From Halobacteriales archaeon SW_5_70_135 (GTDB taxonomy: Archaea; Halobacteriota; Halobacteria; Halobacteriales; SW-7-71-33), in contig PXSK01000022.1 of the NCBI GenBank assembly GCA_003022865.1, forward strand, positions 1 through 38,757: a stretch of 38,757 nt of DNA, written 5' to 3'. The notes below the pieces were generated by a model. It was given only the letters and a program-made list of their open reading frames with translations. It was not told the origin of the DNA and did not search any database. A program made the translations under genes and the position numbers. This document shows positions 17,988-26,384 of the stretch, piece by piece (position 1 is the stretch's first letter; each line of letters starts with the position of its first letter).

Positions 17988-18365
17988 TCACTCGACGGTT
18001 GCGACGACCTCGATCTCGACGGCGACGTCGACGGGGAACTCGCCGGCCTCGACCGCCACTCGTGCCGGGTACGGCTCGCTCATGGCCTCGGCGTAGGCCT
18101 CGTTGACGGCGTCGTAGTCGTCCATGTCCGCGAGGTACACCGTCGTCTTCACGACGCTGTCGAGGGACGTGCCGGCGGCTTCGAGGACCGCCGCCACGTT
18201 CTCCATCGTGAGTGCGACCTGTTCGCCGACGTCACCGTCGACGACTGCGCCGGTTTCGGGGTCGATCGGACCCTGACCGGAGGCGTACACGGTGTCGCCG
18301 TCGCGGATCGCCTGGGAGTACGGGCCGATGCTCGGCGGTGCCGCGTCCGTCGCTATCTCCTGCAT
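17988..18365 (-). CDS. ridA: RidA-family enamine/imine deaminase
   Basis: The 125-aa protein matches the Rid family along its full length: PPSIGPYSQAIRDGDTVYAS, GQGPIDPETGAVV, NVAAVLEAAGTSLDSVVKTT, DDYDAVNEAYAEAM and the key Arg102 in YPARVAVEAGEFP. RidA hydrolyses reactive 2-aminoacrylate and other enamines formed by PLP enzymes, and works as a cytoplasmic trimer. ATG 18365 follows a ccctattttgcg box by about 30 nt. Two further minus-strand genes for amide and carboxylate chemistry follow downstream, which hints at a shared catabolic theme, but each has its own promoter. Confidence 0.9.
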   Translation of the reverse strand: MQEIATDAAPPSIGPYSQAIRDGDTVYASGQGPIDPETGAVVDGDVGEQVALTMENVAAVLEAAGTSLDSVVKTTVYLADMDDYDAVNEAYAEAMSEPYPARVAVEAGEFPVDVAVEIEVVATVE

Positions 18366-18558
18366 GGGTACAGCTCCACCACGTCGCGCACGCAAAATAG
18401 GGTTGCCGTCACGGCGATCGACGGAGCTGGACCCGCAGAGCGTCCGAGCGCCCTCCGGGCCGCGCGAACGGCTCACCTCGTTCGCCGTCCTCTCGTCCGG
18501 ATCCCTCATGTCGCTCGTGAGAAGTCTGAGACACGGGGTCCGAAATTAAAGGGATCGC

Positions 18559-18645
18559 CGAGAGCCGGTGGAGGGGATTATGAACCACGGTCGCTCCGCT
18601 CACGAGTTCGCGTCACTTTCTGGTTCAAACCCTCGCCGGCTCTCG
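18559..18645. repeat. Two degenerate tRNA-Thr 3'-end copies in inverted arrangement
   Basis: The segment cgagagccggtggagggg, followed by attatgaacc (18559-18586), resembles the 3' trailer, acceptor stem and T-arm of the intact tRNA gene that starts at 18673. On the other strand 18622-18645 carries a second copy (ggttcaaaccctcgccggct). The outer 10 bp, cgagagccgg and ccggctctcg, are a perfect inverted repeat. This gap of about 300 bp between ridA and the tRNA holds no other gene. Confidence 0.55.
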
Positions 18646-18672
18646 CTGCTCACGACCTGTTCGCAGCGAGAA

Positions 18673-18746
18673 GCCGGTGGAGGGATTTGAACCCTCGACC
18701 TAATCCTTACGAAGGATTCGCTCTCGCCAGGCTGAGCTACACCGGC
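18673..18746 (-). tRNA. tRNA-Thr (anticodon CGU)
   Basis: A full 74-nt cloverleaf folds on the minus strand: acceptor GCCGGTG/CACCGGC (7 bp), D-arm GCTC...GAGC, anticodon stem AATCC/GGATT with loop TTCGTAA (anticodon CGT), 5-nt variable loop AGGTC, and T-arm GAGGG-TTCAAAT-CCCTC. CCA is not encoded, which is usual in haloarchaea. No intron is present. It reads ACG threonine codons. Confidence 0.97.
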
Positions 18747-18795
18747 GCGGGCCGAATTAGCGCCCGTCCCCGACATAACGGTTTTGAAACGGCGG

Positions 18796-19755
18796 TCACC
18801 GCCGCCGGAGTCGGGCGTCGAGGACGACGTTCACCTCGTGGGGGGCGTACGACCGCACCACTCGTCGGGTTTCGACGCTCACGTCGTAGGCGCCGGCCAT
18901 CGTCACGGCGGCGTCCAGAAAGGCGTCGGCGCTGTGGGGCAGGTTCATTACCAGCCGGTCGGCCCAGCCCGCGAACTCGTCGGCGACCTCGCGGACGTCG
19001 CCCTCGCGGACGGTGACGCGGTCGGCGGCGTCGTTCCGGCGCAGGTTCTCCCGGAGGTAGGCGACGGCGTCGGGGTTGACGTCGACGGCGACCACGTCGG
19101 CGCCCCGGGCGGCCATCGGCACGGTGTACGGGCCGACGCCGGCGAACATGTCGACGGCGTGCTCGCCGGCGTCCACCCGGTCGGCGACGCGGTCGCGCTC
19201 GGTCGCCAGCCGCGGGGAGAAGAACACCTCGCGGGGGTCCAGCAGGAATTCGTGGCCGTACTCCCGGTGGACGGTCTCGCTGCCCTCGCCGGCGAGCTGC
19301 GCCCAGTCGCGCACCCGCTCGCGGCCGCGCACCTCGCTGGCGCGGTTCAGCACGCGCTCGACTGGCACGTCCGAGGCGACGACCGCCTCGGCGGCCCGCT
19401 CGGCGCGCTCGCCCGCCTCGTCGAGCAGCGCGAGGTCGCCCAGTCGCTCGTATGTGGGCTCGAACTCCAGCAGGTCAGCCGGCGTCGTCTGTCCATCGCG
19501 ACGCTCGACCGGACGGCGCACGCGCTCGTGGTCGACGTCGACGGGGAGGTCGAGGTCGGCCGTGCCCTCGGTCACGGGCACGTACACCCGGCCGTCGGCC
19601 ACGTCGATGTCGAAGTCGCCGTCGAGCGCCCCCCGCTCGGCGAGCGCCGTGCGGGCACGCTCGCCGTCCTCGCGGGCGACGGCGACGCAGGGTCGCTCGA
19701 CGCGGTCGGGGTCCGCGGCCGCGTCCGTGCGCTCTCCGTCCTCGGCGTCGGTCAC
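18796..19755 (-). CDS. trm5: tRNA (guanine37-N1)-methyltransferase, Trm5 family
   Basis: The 319-aa protein has a class I SAM-binding fold: motif I VDMFAGVGPYTVPMAARGAD, VVAVDVNPDAVAYLRENL, and the catalytic loop RLVMNLPHSADAFLD (NLPxxA as in Trm5). The N-terminal part includes RERVRDWAQLAGEGSETVHR and EYGHEFLLDPREVFFSPRLA, also family-typical. Trm5 makes m1G37 next to the anticodon, which prevents frameshifting. The start is taken as GTG 19755. An acidic, variable N-terminus leaves some doubt. It is divergent from dphB, with about 100 bp between the starts. Confidence 0.87.
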   Translation of the reverse strand: MTDAEDGERTDAAADPDRVERPCVAVAREDGERARTALAERGALDGDFDIDVADGRVYVPVTEGTADLDLPVDVDHERVRRPVERRDGQTTPADLLEFEPTYERLGDLALLDEAGERAERAAEAVVASDVPVERVLNRASEVRGRERVRDWAQLAGEGSETVHREYGHEFLLDPREVFFSPRLATERDRVADRVDAGEHAVDMFAGVGPYTVPMAARGADVVAVDVNPDAVAYLRENLRRNDAADRVTVREGDVREVADEFAGWADRLVMNLPHSADAFLDAAVTMAGAYDVSVETRRVVRSYAPHEVNVVLDARLRRR

Positions 19756-19852
19756 ACCCCGACTGGGCGGCGAGCGGGCCTAACGGTGTCGGACGCCCCC
19801 GCGAGCGCGAACGGATGGACGCATTTAGGGCGCACGGCCCGCCAGCCACGGT

Positions 19853-20674
19853 ATGCTCGCCTTCGTCGGGCTGGGGCTGTACGACGAGCGCTCGATCACC
19901 GTCGAGGGGCGTCGCACCGTCGAGCGCGCCGACCGCGTGTTCGCCGAGCTGTACACGACGCGGCTGGCCGGCGCGACCGTCGCCGACCTGGAGACCTTTC
20001 ACGACGTCTCGGTCGAGCGCCGGTCCCGCGAGGGCATCGAGCGCGACCCCGGACCCGTCCTGGCGGCCGCCGCCGGGGGCACGGCCGTGCTGCTGGTCGG
20101 TGGCGACCCGATGGTGTCGACCACCCACGTCGACCTGCGTCTGCGCGCCCACGAGCGGGAGATCGACACCCGGATCGTCCACGGCACCTCCGCGGCGACC
20201 GCCGCCGCCGGCCTCACCGGCCTGCAGAACTATCGCTTCGGCCCCGCGACGACGCTGCCGTTCCCCGACGCCCACGGGGTCGACGGGGTTCCGGGGAGCG
20301 TCCACGAGACGCTGGCGGCGAACCGCGACCGGGGGCTGCACACCCTGACCTATCTCGACGTGAAGGCCGCCGACGACCGCTACATGACCGCCGACCGCGC
20401 CGCCGACCTGCTGCTGGCGGCCTGGCACGAGCGGTCCTGGGGTGACGGATCGATCGACCGCCCGACGGGCGAGGCGGGGCCGCTGGCGGTCGCCGTCGCC
20501 CGCGCCGGCGCCGAGCGACCGACCGTCGTCGCCGACCGCCTGGCCGGGCTGGCCGACGGCGACTACGACTACGGCGACCCGCCACACCTGCTGGTGCTTC
20601 CCGGTGACCTGCACCACGTCGAGCGAGAGGCGCTGTCGGCGTTCGCCGGGGCGTCGGTGTCACTCCGGCGCTGA
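19853..20674 (+). CDS. dphB: Diphthine synthase
   Basis: The 273-aa protein is a tetrapyrrole-methylase-fold SAM enzyme with the full DphB signature: MLAFVGLGLYDERSITVEG, VFAELYTTRLAG, AVLLVGGDPMVSTTHVDL, VHGTSAATAAAGLTGLQNYR and TYLDVKAADDRYMT. It methylates the modified histidine of EF-2 during diphthamide synthesis; the EF-2 gene itself begins at 37959 in this window. A catttaggg box lies about 27 nt before ATG 19853. The last 15 bp overlap the converging artA gene. Confidence 0.95.
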   Translation: MLAFVGLGLYDERSITVEGRRTVERADRVFAELYTTRLAGATVADLETFHDVSVERRSREGIERDPGPVLAAAAGGTAVLLVGGDPMVSTTHVDLRLRAHEREIDTRIVHGTSAATAAAGLTGLQNYRFGPATTLPFPDAHGVDGVPGSVHETLAANRDRGLHTLTYLDVKAADDRYMTADRAADLLLAAWHERSWGDGSIDRPTGEAGPLAVAVARAGAERPTVVADRLAGLADGDYDYGDPPHLLVLPGDLHHVEREALSAFAGASVSLRR

Positions 20675-21655
20675 GTCGACGCCGCCGTCGGCCCGGAGTT
20701 CGGGCTCGGGACCGACGAATCCGTGGAGGTCGTACTCCCGGCGAGTGAGGACGTAGAGGGCGTCCTCGATGACCGCCAGCAGTTCCGGCAGTCGGGTGAC
20801 GACGAGCCAGGTGATCCCGACGAGGACGACCACCGAGGCGCTCTGGGCGATCACCCGGTCGGCGACGTAGTAGGAGACGAGCACGTCGCTCTCGACGGCG
20901 AACAGCGCGGCGACGACGTCGGGGAAGACGTGCAGACGCTGGGAGCCGAAGCTGACCGCGATGAAGACGACCCGGGCGAGGTTGAGCACGTAGACGATCG
21001 GCACCGAGACCGCGAGCGCCCGGAGCTTTCGCTCCAGCGGAGCGTCGACGGCGGCGACGAGCCCGGCGAAGACGGCGATACTGCCGATGCCGGAACAGGC
21101 CGTCTTCACCGTCAGCGTCAGCGGCTCGCCGTCCTCGGAGAACACGAGCGTGCTGCGGTAGGGGTACTCCTTGGTGGCGATCCGTGCGCCGTCGTAGGTG
21201 AGTCCGGAGACGACCTCGGGCTCCAGCCCGACGAGACGGACCAGGGCGGCGACCTGCACGGTGAGTGACTCGACCAGCGGCCGCCGGATCGCGCCGACGG
21301 CCTGTACCGGGAGGAACAACACGCCCGCGACGGCGACCGACCGCGAGAGGACGAACAGCGAGTCACGGCCACGGGCGAGCGAGACCGCCACGGAGGCACA
21401 GACCGGCACCGCAAGCAGCGTGCCGACCCCCTCGACGACGCTCTTCTGGACGAACGCGAAGTGGTGCACCGTCGACAGCCAGAACAGCCCGAACAGCAGC
21501 CACGCGCCGACCGCCAGCGGGCGTGCCGGGTCGCGGTCCCGACGCTCGACGAGCGCCGCCGCGAGAAAGGCACCGACCACGAGCCAGGCCAGCGGGTCGG
21601 AGAGCCGACCCAGGGCGGCGAGCGCGTCCACGACCGCCGTCAGCGGGTCCGTCAC
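20660..21655 (-). CDS. artA: Archaeosortase A
   Basis: The 331-aa polytopic membrane protein is an exosortase-fold transpeptidase. The catalytic residues are Cys187 (VKTACSGIGSI), Arg228 (LNLARVVFI) and Arg267 (YYVADRVIA). Their spacing (41 and 39 residues) equals that of Cys173/Arg214/Arg253 in Haloferax volcanii ArtA. ArtA cleaves PGF-CTERM tails of surface proteins and couples them to lipid. A clear substrate lies 1.6 kb upstream on the same strand (23299-26031). GTG 21655 is preferred: a gttatttac box (21679-21687) is about 29 nt upstream. A hydrophilic C-terminal tail of about 40 residues follows the last helix. Confidence 0.93.
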   Translation of the reverse strand: MTDPLTAVVDALAALGRLSDPLAWLVVGAFLAAALVERRDRDPARPLAVGAWLLFGLFWLSTVHHFAFVQKSVVEGVGTLLAVPVCASVAVSLARGRDSLFVLSRSVAVAGVLFLPVQAVGAIRRPLVESLTVQVAALVRLVGLEPEVVSGLTYDGARIATKEYPYRSTLVFSEDGEPLTLTVKTACSGIGSIAVFAGLVAAVDAPLERKLRALAVSVPIVYVLNLARVVFIAVSFGSQRLHVFPDVVAALFAVESDVLVSYYVADRVIAQSASVVVLVGITWLVVTRLPELLAVIEDALYVLTRREYDLHGFVGPEPELRADGGVDSAPE

Positions 21656-21678
21656 GTCGCCGGATACGGCCGTTCGCG

Positions 21679-21687
21679 GTAAATAAC
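21679..21687 (-). promoter_or_regulatory. TATA-like box of artA
   Basis: On the minus strand GTTATTTAC is centred about 28 nt upstream of GTG 21655. This indicates artA can be transcribed separately from the HTTM gene just upstream. Confidence 0.5.
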
Positions 21688-21731
21688 TTGTTTCGTCCGT
21701 GCTCCTCGCCCGTATCGCCCGTCTCCGTCGG

Positions 21732-23243
21732 TCAGGGACAGGCCTGTGCGTGCAGTCGCTCTCGCCGGACCGACTCCGAACCGTCGAGGTCGGTCGGCTC
21801 CGCCATGAAGTACACTGTCACGTCCTCGAGTGCGGCGTCGTGGCGCCGCGTCCACCGCCGACAGAGACGGTCGCCGAAGGCCGGTCGCAGTTCGGCGTTG
21901 TCCGGCGCTCGCAGGTTGAGCAGATACCGCATCCAGCGGTGTGACGGGTAGGCGTCCGCGAGGTCGGGCGGGCGGTCGAACGTCAGCGGCCGGTCGCCGA
22001 GCGGGTCGACCCGCTCTCCCGCCGCGGTCTCCCCGGCGGCGACGAACCAGCCGTCCGTCCGCCGGGGCGAGGCGAACATGTCCCAGCGGTACTCCTCGCT
22101 GGCGTCCGCGACCGTCGCGGACGGCACGTCGACGGCACCCAGCGTCACCGCGTTCCACGCGACGACGAAGACGAGCGCCGCCAGGGCGACGGCCGTGACC
22201 ACGCCGCGTCGCCGGGACCTCCGGCCGGATCCGAATCGGTCGGAGCCCGACGGGCGAGCCGACGCCGTCACGGGCGCGTCGACTGTCGTCTCGACCCGGT
22301 CCCAGACCGACGGCGGGAGGAAAGGGACGAGCGCGGCGAGCGAGATCAGCGGGAAGACCCCCAGTCGCATCGTCAGAAACATCGAGAGGTGCGCTCCCGC
22401 GAAGGCACAGACCAACGCCGTCCGACGTCGCCCGGTGAGCGCGACGAGTCCGACCGAGCCGAACAGCAGTCCCAGCCAGACCGGCTCGACGACCCCGAGC
22501 AGCACCGGCCGCGTCGCCAGCGCGTCCCCCAGCAGGACCGTGAGCTGGTCCAGGCTGAACACGTACTCGAGTGCCACGCCCTGCGTCCACGCGTCCGAGC
22601 GTAGCTTGAACAGTCCGTTGACGAGGTACACCGCGACCACCTGGAGGAGCAGTCCGGCCGACGCGACGGTGACGACCGGCGCTCGCCGGGGACGGTCGTC
22701 GGTCGCCTCGCGTCGCAGCGCGTCGAGCGACCAGCACGAGCCGAGCGGGAGCAGGGTCCCCCACAGGAGCAGCCGTCGGAGGACGCTGTCGCCACCGTTG
22801 AGCAACAGCGGATTCCGGGCGTGAAGCGACGCCAGCAGCACCAGCGACACCACGGTCGCGAGACGGGTGCGGTAGCCGACGGCGAGCGCGGCGGCCGCCA
22901 GCCCCGCGAGGACGAACAGTGCCGCGGTCGAGCGGGGACTGCCCGCGAGCGCGTACACGGACAGCCGCGACAGCACCGGATACGTGGAGTGCAGCGCGGC
23001 CCGCGGGAGTACCCCGACGTCGGTGTAGAACGTCCGCAGCTGTCGGGCCCGGAGCGCCAGGTCGACCAGAAGCAGCGTCCCGACGGCGACACGCAGTGCC
23101 GCCAGGCCGCGCGGGTCGACGCCGAGTCGCTCGACGACGGCCGTCTGGAGCCATCGTGGCACGACGCGGGACCGGAACACGGCCACACCTCGTCGGGCAC
23201 GCGAAAAAGCCCTCCGCCGGAGTGGCGACCGCGGCACTGTCAC
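21732..23243 (-). CDS. HTTM-domain multi-pass membrane protein
   Basis: The 503-aa protein matches the HTTM domain related to vitamin-K gamma-carboxylase. Features are an N-terminal GLAALRVAVGTLLLVDLALR helix, FYTDVGVLPRAAL, HARNPLLLNGGDSVLRRLLL, and a CWSLDAL segment, then paired helices (VVAVYLVNGLFKLRSDAWTQ, followed by LEYVFSLDQLT). A periplasm-facing C-terminal domain (EYRWDMFASPRRTDGWFVAA) ends the protein. Haloarchaeal HTTM proteins have no settled function. Proximity to artA and two secreted glycoproteins suggests modification or export of surface material, but this is inference. Start GTG 23243 is tentative; GTG 23237 is equally possible. Confidence 0.75.
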   Translation of the reverse strand: MTVPRSPLRRRAFSRARRGVAVFRSRVVPRWLQTAVVERLGVDPRGLAALRVAVGTLLLVDLALRARQLRTFYTDVGVLPRAALHSTYPVLSRLSVYALAGSPRSTAALFVLAGLAAAALAVGYRTRLATVVSLVLLASLHARNPLLLNGGDSVLRRLLLWGTLLPLGSCWSLDALRREATDDRPRRAPVVTVASAGLLLQVVAVYLVNGLFKLRSDAWTQGVALEYVFSLDQLTVLLGDALATRPVLLGVVEPVWLGLLFGSVGLVALTGRRRTALVCAFAGAHLSMFLTMRLGVFPLISLAALVPFLPPSVWDRVETTVDAPVTASARPSGSDRFGSGRRSRRRGVVTAVALAALVFVVAWNAVTLGAVDVPSATVADASEEYRWDMFASPRRTDGWFVAAGETAAGERVDPLGDRPLTFDRPPDLADAYPSHRWMRYLLNLRAPDNAELRPAFGDRLCRRWTRRHDAALEDVTVYFMAEPTDLDGSESVRRERLHAQACP

Positions 23244-23250
23244 TGGCGGG

Positions 23251-23265
23251 GAGATAATAGAGAAG
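23251..23265 (-). terminator. Pyrimidine/AT-rich terminator candidate after the PGF-CTERM gene
   Basis: On the minus strand CTTCTCTATTATCTC begins about 34 nt after the stop codon at 23299. A nearly identical CTTCTCTATTTATTC follows the next surface gene upstream. The tattat core also sits just ahead of the HTTM gene and may act as its TATA box. Confidence 0.35.
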
Positions 23266-23298
23266 TGAGACCGGCGAGAGCCGGGTGGTCAGTCGTCG

Positions 23299-26031
23299 TT
23301 ACTCGTCGCGACGCCGGGTGGCCAGCAGCGCGGCGGCCAGCAGCGCGATGAGCGCGACTGCGACGCCGAAGCCGGGCGAATCGCCACCCTCAGTGGTGGT
23401 GGTCTCCGTCGTGGTCGTCGGCGTCGGCGTTTCGGTCGTCGGTGTCGGCGTCGACGTCGTGGTCGTCGGCGTCGGCGTCGACGTCGTGGTCGTCGGTGTC
23501 GGCGTCGGCACCGTCACCTCACCCTGGGAGATGACAGGGCTGCCGTCCACGACGTACGGACCGTCGGCGGCACCTCCCGAAGTGACGAAGTCGTAGACGT
23601 TGTTACCGTTGGTGTCCAGGTGAGCCATCGCGATGATGGTGCTGGTACCGCCCTGGAAGCCGCCGTCCAGCGCGATCTGGATGTCGTTCACCTGACCGGG
23701 ACCGAAGTACTTCGAGGTCCCGCGGACGCTCTCGATGACTGCACCGTCCTGCAGGGTGCTGTCGTGGACGGTGACGAACCCGCCCTTGGGCAGGAACGCG
23801 CTGACACCGGTGATGAGCCGACCGTCCGCGTTGATCGACGCGCCGCTCGCGTCGACGTTGGCCGGCTCGGTCACCACGCCGCTCTCGCTGGCGCGAGTGA
23901 CACCGCCCTCGCGGACGGTCACGCTGATGGACTGCCCGGCCACGCCGTCGGACAGGTCGAAGTCGACGGCGAAGGTGCCGTTCTCGACCTCGACCTGCTG
24001 GGACTCCAGGATCGGGTTCTCCTGGTTGGTCGAGCGGATCGTGACCGTCAGCGTGGTGCCGTCGGCCACCGTGGTCGTGCCGCTGACCGTGGCTTCGGAG
24101 ATCCGCTGCAGGCGCAGTTCGTCACTCGGCACGTCGAGCGACGCCGAGCGCTGCCGGAACGTCACCGACTGCGTCGCTTCGACGTCCTCGGTGAAGTACG
24201 GGTTGGCGCCGGAGTCGATGCTGAACGTAACGTCGTAGGTCGAGCCGATCTCGAACTCGTTGGTCGTGCCGATCAGCAGGAGCTGGTCGTCGTCGTCGCT
24301 GGCGCGCAGCTCCAGGTTGCTGACGTCGACCTCGTCGGCCAGCTCGTTGTCTTGGAGACTGGACTCGGTGATGCTGATGTCGACGCCCTGTGCGGGGGGG
24401 TCGCCCGAGTTATCGACGTAGCCGAAGACGCTCTGGATCCCGGAGACGCGGGCGACGACCTTGTCGCCGCTCGCGACCGACGACGCCGCGTTCGTGTTGT
24501 CGGTCGAGATGTCCTCGTTGTCGACCGTCCCCTGTGCGCGGCGGATCTCGAGGGTGACGTCGTCGCTGGGGTTCTGTAGGTTCACCGTTCCGACGTCGGT
24601 CTCACCGACGCCCTCCACCGTGACGTTCAGCGGGTAGCCGGCGTTGGTGAGACGGCGGTCGGCGTCGGAGAAGCCGCCGACGAGGCGCTCGGCGGTGACG
24701 CTGTCGTCGTTGTTGGCGACGTCGAACGTGGCGGTCTCGTCCTGACCGGCGCTGTCGGTGTTCCACTCGATGGTGACGACGTCGTCGTCGTTACCGTCCG
24801 TGACCTCGAGGCGGACCTCGTAGTTGACCTCCTCGCTGCCGAGGAAGACGGTCGCCTGGTCGGTGTTCTCCAGTTCGACCGGAATCTCGGCGACGTCACC
24901 GCGCTGCTCGCGCGTGATGACGGTGCCGAACTCGGCGTCACCGGCGACGGTGTCCTCGACGTTGACCGTGATGCTGTCGGAGACGCCGGTGTCGAACACC
25001 TCGAAGTTGATCGTGTACTCGCCCGCGCTGACGCCGCCGAAGTCGGCCTCGACGACGTCCTGGATTGAGCCGCCGGTAAGGACGACTTCGTTCTCGTCGT
25101 CACCGTCGGCGTCCTGGATGGACGCTTCGAGGTTGTCCGGCGGTGAGAGGAGACCCGCGAGGGTCTCCGCGTCGACGTCCGGCGACGAGAGAACGTGGAC
25201 GTAGCCGTTGCGGTTCGAGTCGACCGTGATCTCGGCCGACGAACCGTCACCGGCGTTCGTCACGTTCGCCGTGCCCGGGTTGACGCTGTAGTCCTGCTCG
25301 GCCAGCTCGAACTCGATGGTCGGACCGGTGGGGCTGGTCAGCTGGTAGTTGCCGGCCGACAGGCCCAGCTGGCCGGTGTCGATCGTAGCCGTGCCGTCGG
25401 TGACCTCGACGTCGCTCTCGAAGTTGCCGTCGCCGTCTTCGAGGCGGACGTTGTCGTTGCTGTCGTACGCGTCGGTCACCAGCGTCTGACCGACGAAGAA
25501 GGTACCACCGTCGACGAGCTGAGTGTTCTCGTCGAGGGGCTGCTCCTCCGGCGGCTCCGGCTCCGGCTCGCCTTCCTCGACGGTGAGCGTGCTCGTCACC
25601 GAGTCGGTGTCCTCGGACTGGCCCGCCTCCGCGAGCGCGGTCCAGCTGACGTCACCGGCCTCGGCGCTGTCGGGTACCTGGATGGTGAACGTCACCGTCG
25701 CGGTTTCACCAGCCGGAACTTGGAACTCGTCTGTCGCCAGCTGTGCCCGAGTGTTGTCGTCGCTGCTCGCGACGACGTCGCCGGAGACACCACTGACAGT
25801 ATAGCTGGACGGAAGCCCGTTCAGACTGACCGTCACGCCACCGTCTTCCTGAGTAACCTGTACGTCGTACGTAACCGTAACCTCACCGCCGGCAGCAGCC
25901 GACCCCGGTCCGTTTGTCTCCGTGATGTCCACCTGCTGGGACGCTTGCGCGGCCGCAGGTGCCACGAGGACGGACAGAACCATGATCGCTGCCAGTCCGA
26001 CGGCTGTGACCTTCTTGTGTGTTCCTCTCAT
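23299..26031 (-). CDS. PGF-CTERM surface glycoprotein
   Basis: The 910-aa secreted protein has a Sec signal peptide (VGLAAIMVLSVLVAPAAAQA), a long run of beta-sandwich-like domains, a segment GGTFFVGQTLVTDAYDSNDN like the N-terminal region of haloarchaeal S-layer glycoproteins, a later domain (SAFLPKGGFVTVHDSTLQDG), a Thr/Pro-rich linker and a C-terminal tripartite tail: SPGFG motif, hydrophobic helix, RRRDE. The tail marks it as an archaeosortase A substrate that becomes lipid-linked at the membrane. N-glycosylation sequons are present. Domain one might be an adhesion or cohesin-like fold, but I cannot confirm that. The gene shares its promoter and leader with the 1363-aa glycoprotein gene. 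Confidence 0.88.
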   Translation of the reverse strand: MRGTHKKVTAVGLAAIMVLSVLVAPAAAQASQQVDITETNGPGSAAAGGEVTVTYDVQVTQEDGGVTVSLNGLPSSYTVSGVSGDVVASSDDNTRAQLATDEFQVPAGETATVTFTIQVPDSAEAGDVSWTALAEAGQSEDTDSVTSTLTVEEGEPEPEPPEEQPLDENTQLVDGGTFFVGQTLVTDAYDSNDNVRLEDGDGNFESDVEVTDGTATIDTGQLGLSAGNYQLTSPTGPTIEFELAEQDYSVNPGTANVTNAGDGSSAEITVDSNRNGYVHVLSSPDVDAETLAGLLSPPDNLEASIQDADGDDENEVVLTGGSIQDVVEADFGGVSAGEYTINFEVFDTGVSDSITVNVEDTVAGDAEFGTVITREQRGDVAEIPVELENTDQATVFLGSEEVNYEVRLEVTDGNDDDVVTIEWNTDSAGQDETATFDVANNDDSVTAERLVGGFSDADRRLTNAGYPLNVTVEGVGETDVGTVNLQNPSDDVTLEIRRAQGTVDNEDISTDNTNAASSVASGDKVVARVSGIQSVFGYVDNSGDPPAQGVDISITESSLQDNELADEVDVSNLELRASDDDDQLLLIGTTNEFEIGSTYDVTFSIDSGANPYFTEDVEATQSVTFRQRSASLDVPSDELRLQRISEATVSGTTTVADGTTLTVTIRSTNQENPILESQQVEVENGTFAVDFDLSDGVAGQSISVTVREGGVTRASESGVVTEPANVDASGASINADGRLITGVSAFLPKGGFVTVHDSTLQDGAVIESVRGTSKYFGPGQVNDIQIALDGGFQGGTSTIIAMAHLDTNGNNVYDFVTSGGAADGPYVVDGSPVISQGEVTVPTPTPTTTTSTPTPTTTTSTPTPTTETPTPTTTTETTTTEGGDSPGFGVAVALIALLAAALLATRRRDE
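23435..23509. repeat. In-frame 27-bp tandem repeat coding for the Thr/Pro linker
   Basis: About three copies of a 27-bp unit encode TPTPTTTTS-type repeats in the stalk of the PGF-CTERM protein. The region is probably O-glycosylated and is likely to vary in copy number between strains. Confidence 0.75.
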
Positions 26032-26038
26032 AATCGGA

Positions 26039-26131
26039 TTAACTCCGTTGTTCGATGGCGATGCAGTGCGTGCGCGTCTCTTCGCGCACTCTCGTCGTAC
26101 GCTTTGTCCCCATCGATGCCTCAGCCTCCAT
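26039..26131 (-). CDS. Upstream leader ORF 1 (30 codons) of the PGF-CTERM gene
   Basis: ATG 26131 starts a 30-aa frame, MEAEASMGTKRTTRVREE and onward, ending in TAA 7 nt before the start of the main gene. Its first 12 nt (ATGGAGGCTGAG) are identical to those of two other leaders in this window. The stop next to the main start would suit translational coupling. The alternative is that only the 12-nt RNA motif matters and the open frame is chance. Confidence 0.4.
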   Translation of the reverse strand: MEAEASMGTKRTTRVREETRTHCIAIEQRS

Positions 26132-26165
26132 GGGCGTGTGTCACATCAGTACCCTCTCCTGCGAC

Positions 26166-26184
26166 ATTTAAATATTTTCTGTAA
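26166..26184 (-). promoter_or_regulatory. Shared promoter core, copy 1
   Basis: On the minus strand TTACAGAAAATATTTAAAT is a strong BRE/TATA-type element, identical over 19 nt to the element at 30627-30645. It ends 34 nt before the ATGGAGGCTGAG motif and implies a 5' leader of roughly 110 nt on the PGF-CTERM mRNA. The upstream motif GTCTGACG occurs at about 26207-26214, and the 12-nt form (+ strand ccgtcagacgac) at 26254-26265. Confidence 0.75.
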
Positions 26185-26350
26185 GAGGCTTTCATGGACG
26201 ACAGCGTCAGACGGCACGAGCGGCGCCCAGAGCGGCGATACGCTCGATCGTGACCGTCAGACGACTCGACCCGAACAGCCACCCTCACTCGGGGGCCACG
26301 CTCTGAACATCGAACGTAATCAAATGAGGAACGGCGCCGCTGCTGTCCGG

Positions 26351-26366
26351 GTGAATAAATAGAGAA
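26351..26366 (-). terminator. AT/pyrimidine-rich terminator candidate after the 1363-aa glycoprotein gene
   Basis: On the minus strand TTCTCTATTTATTCAC lies about 20-35 nt after the stop codon at 26385. It resembles the tract that follows the PGF-CTERM gene. Archaeal termination favours such T-rich tracts without a hairpin. Confidence 0.4.
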
Positions 26367-26384
26367 GCCGCGAGTGTGGGCAGC

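Noticed and set aside
18559-18645. A second complete tRNA gene next to tRNA-Thr
   Set aside because: Only 3'-end-like pieces are present, with no D-arm or anticodon arm that folds.
23435-23509. Possible CRISPR-like array
   Set aside because: The 27-bp units are contiguous without spacers and encode the Thr/Pro linker in frame.
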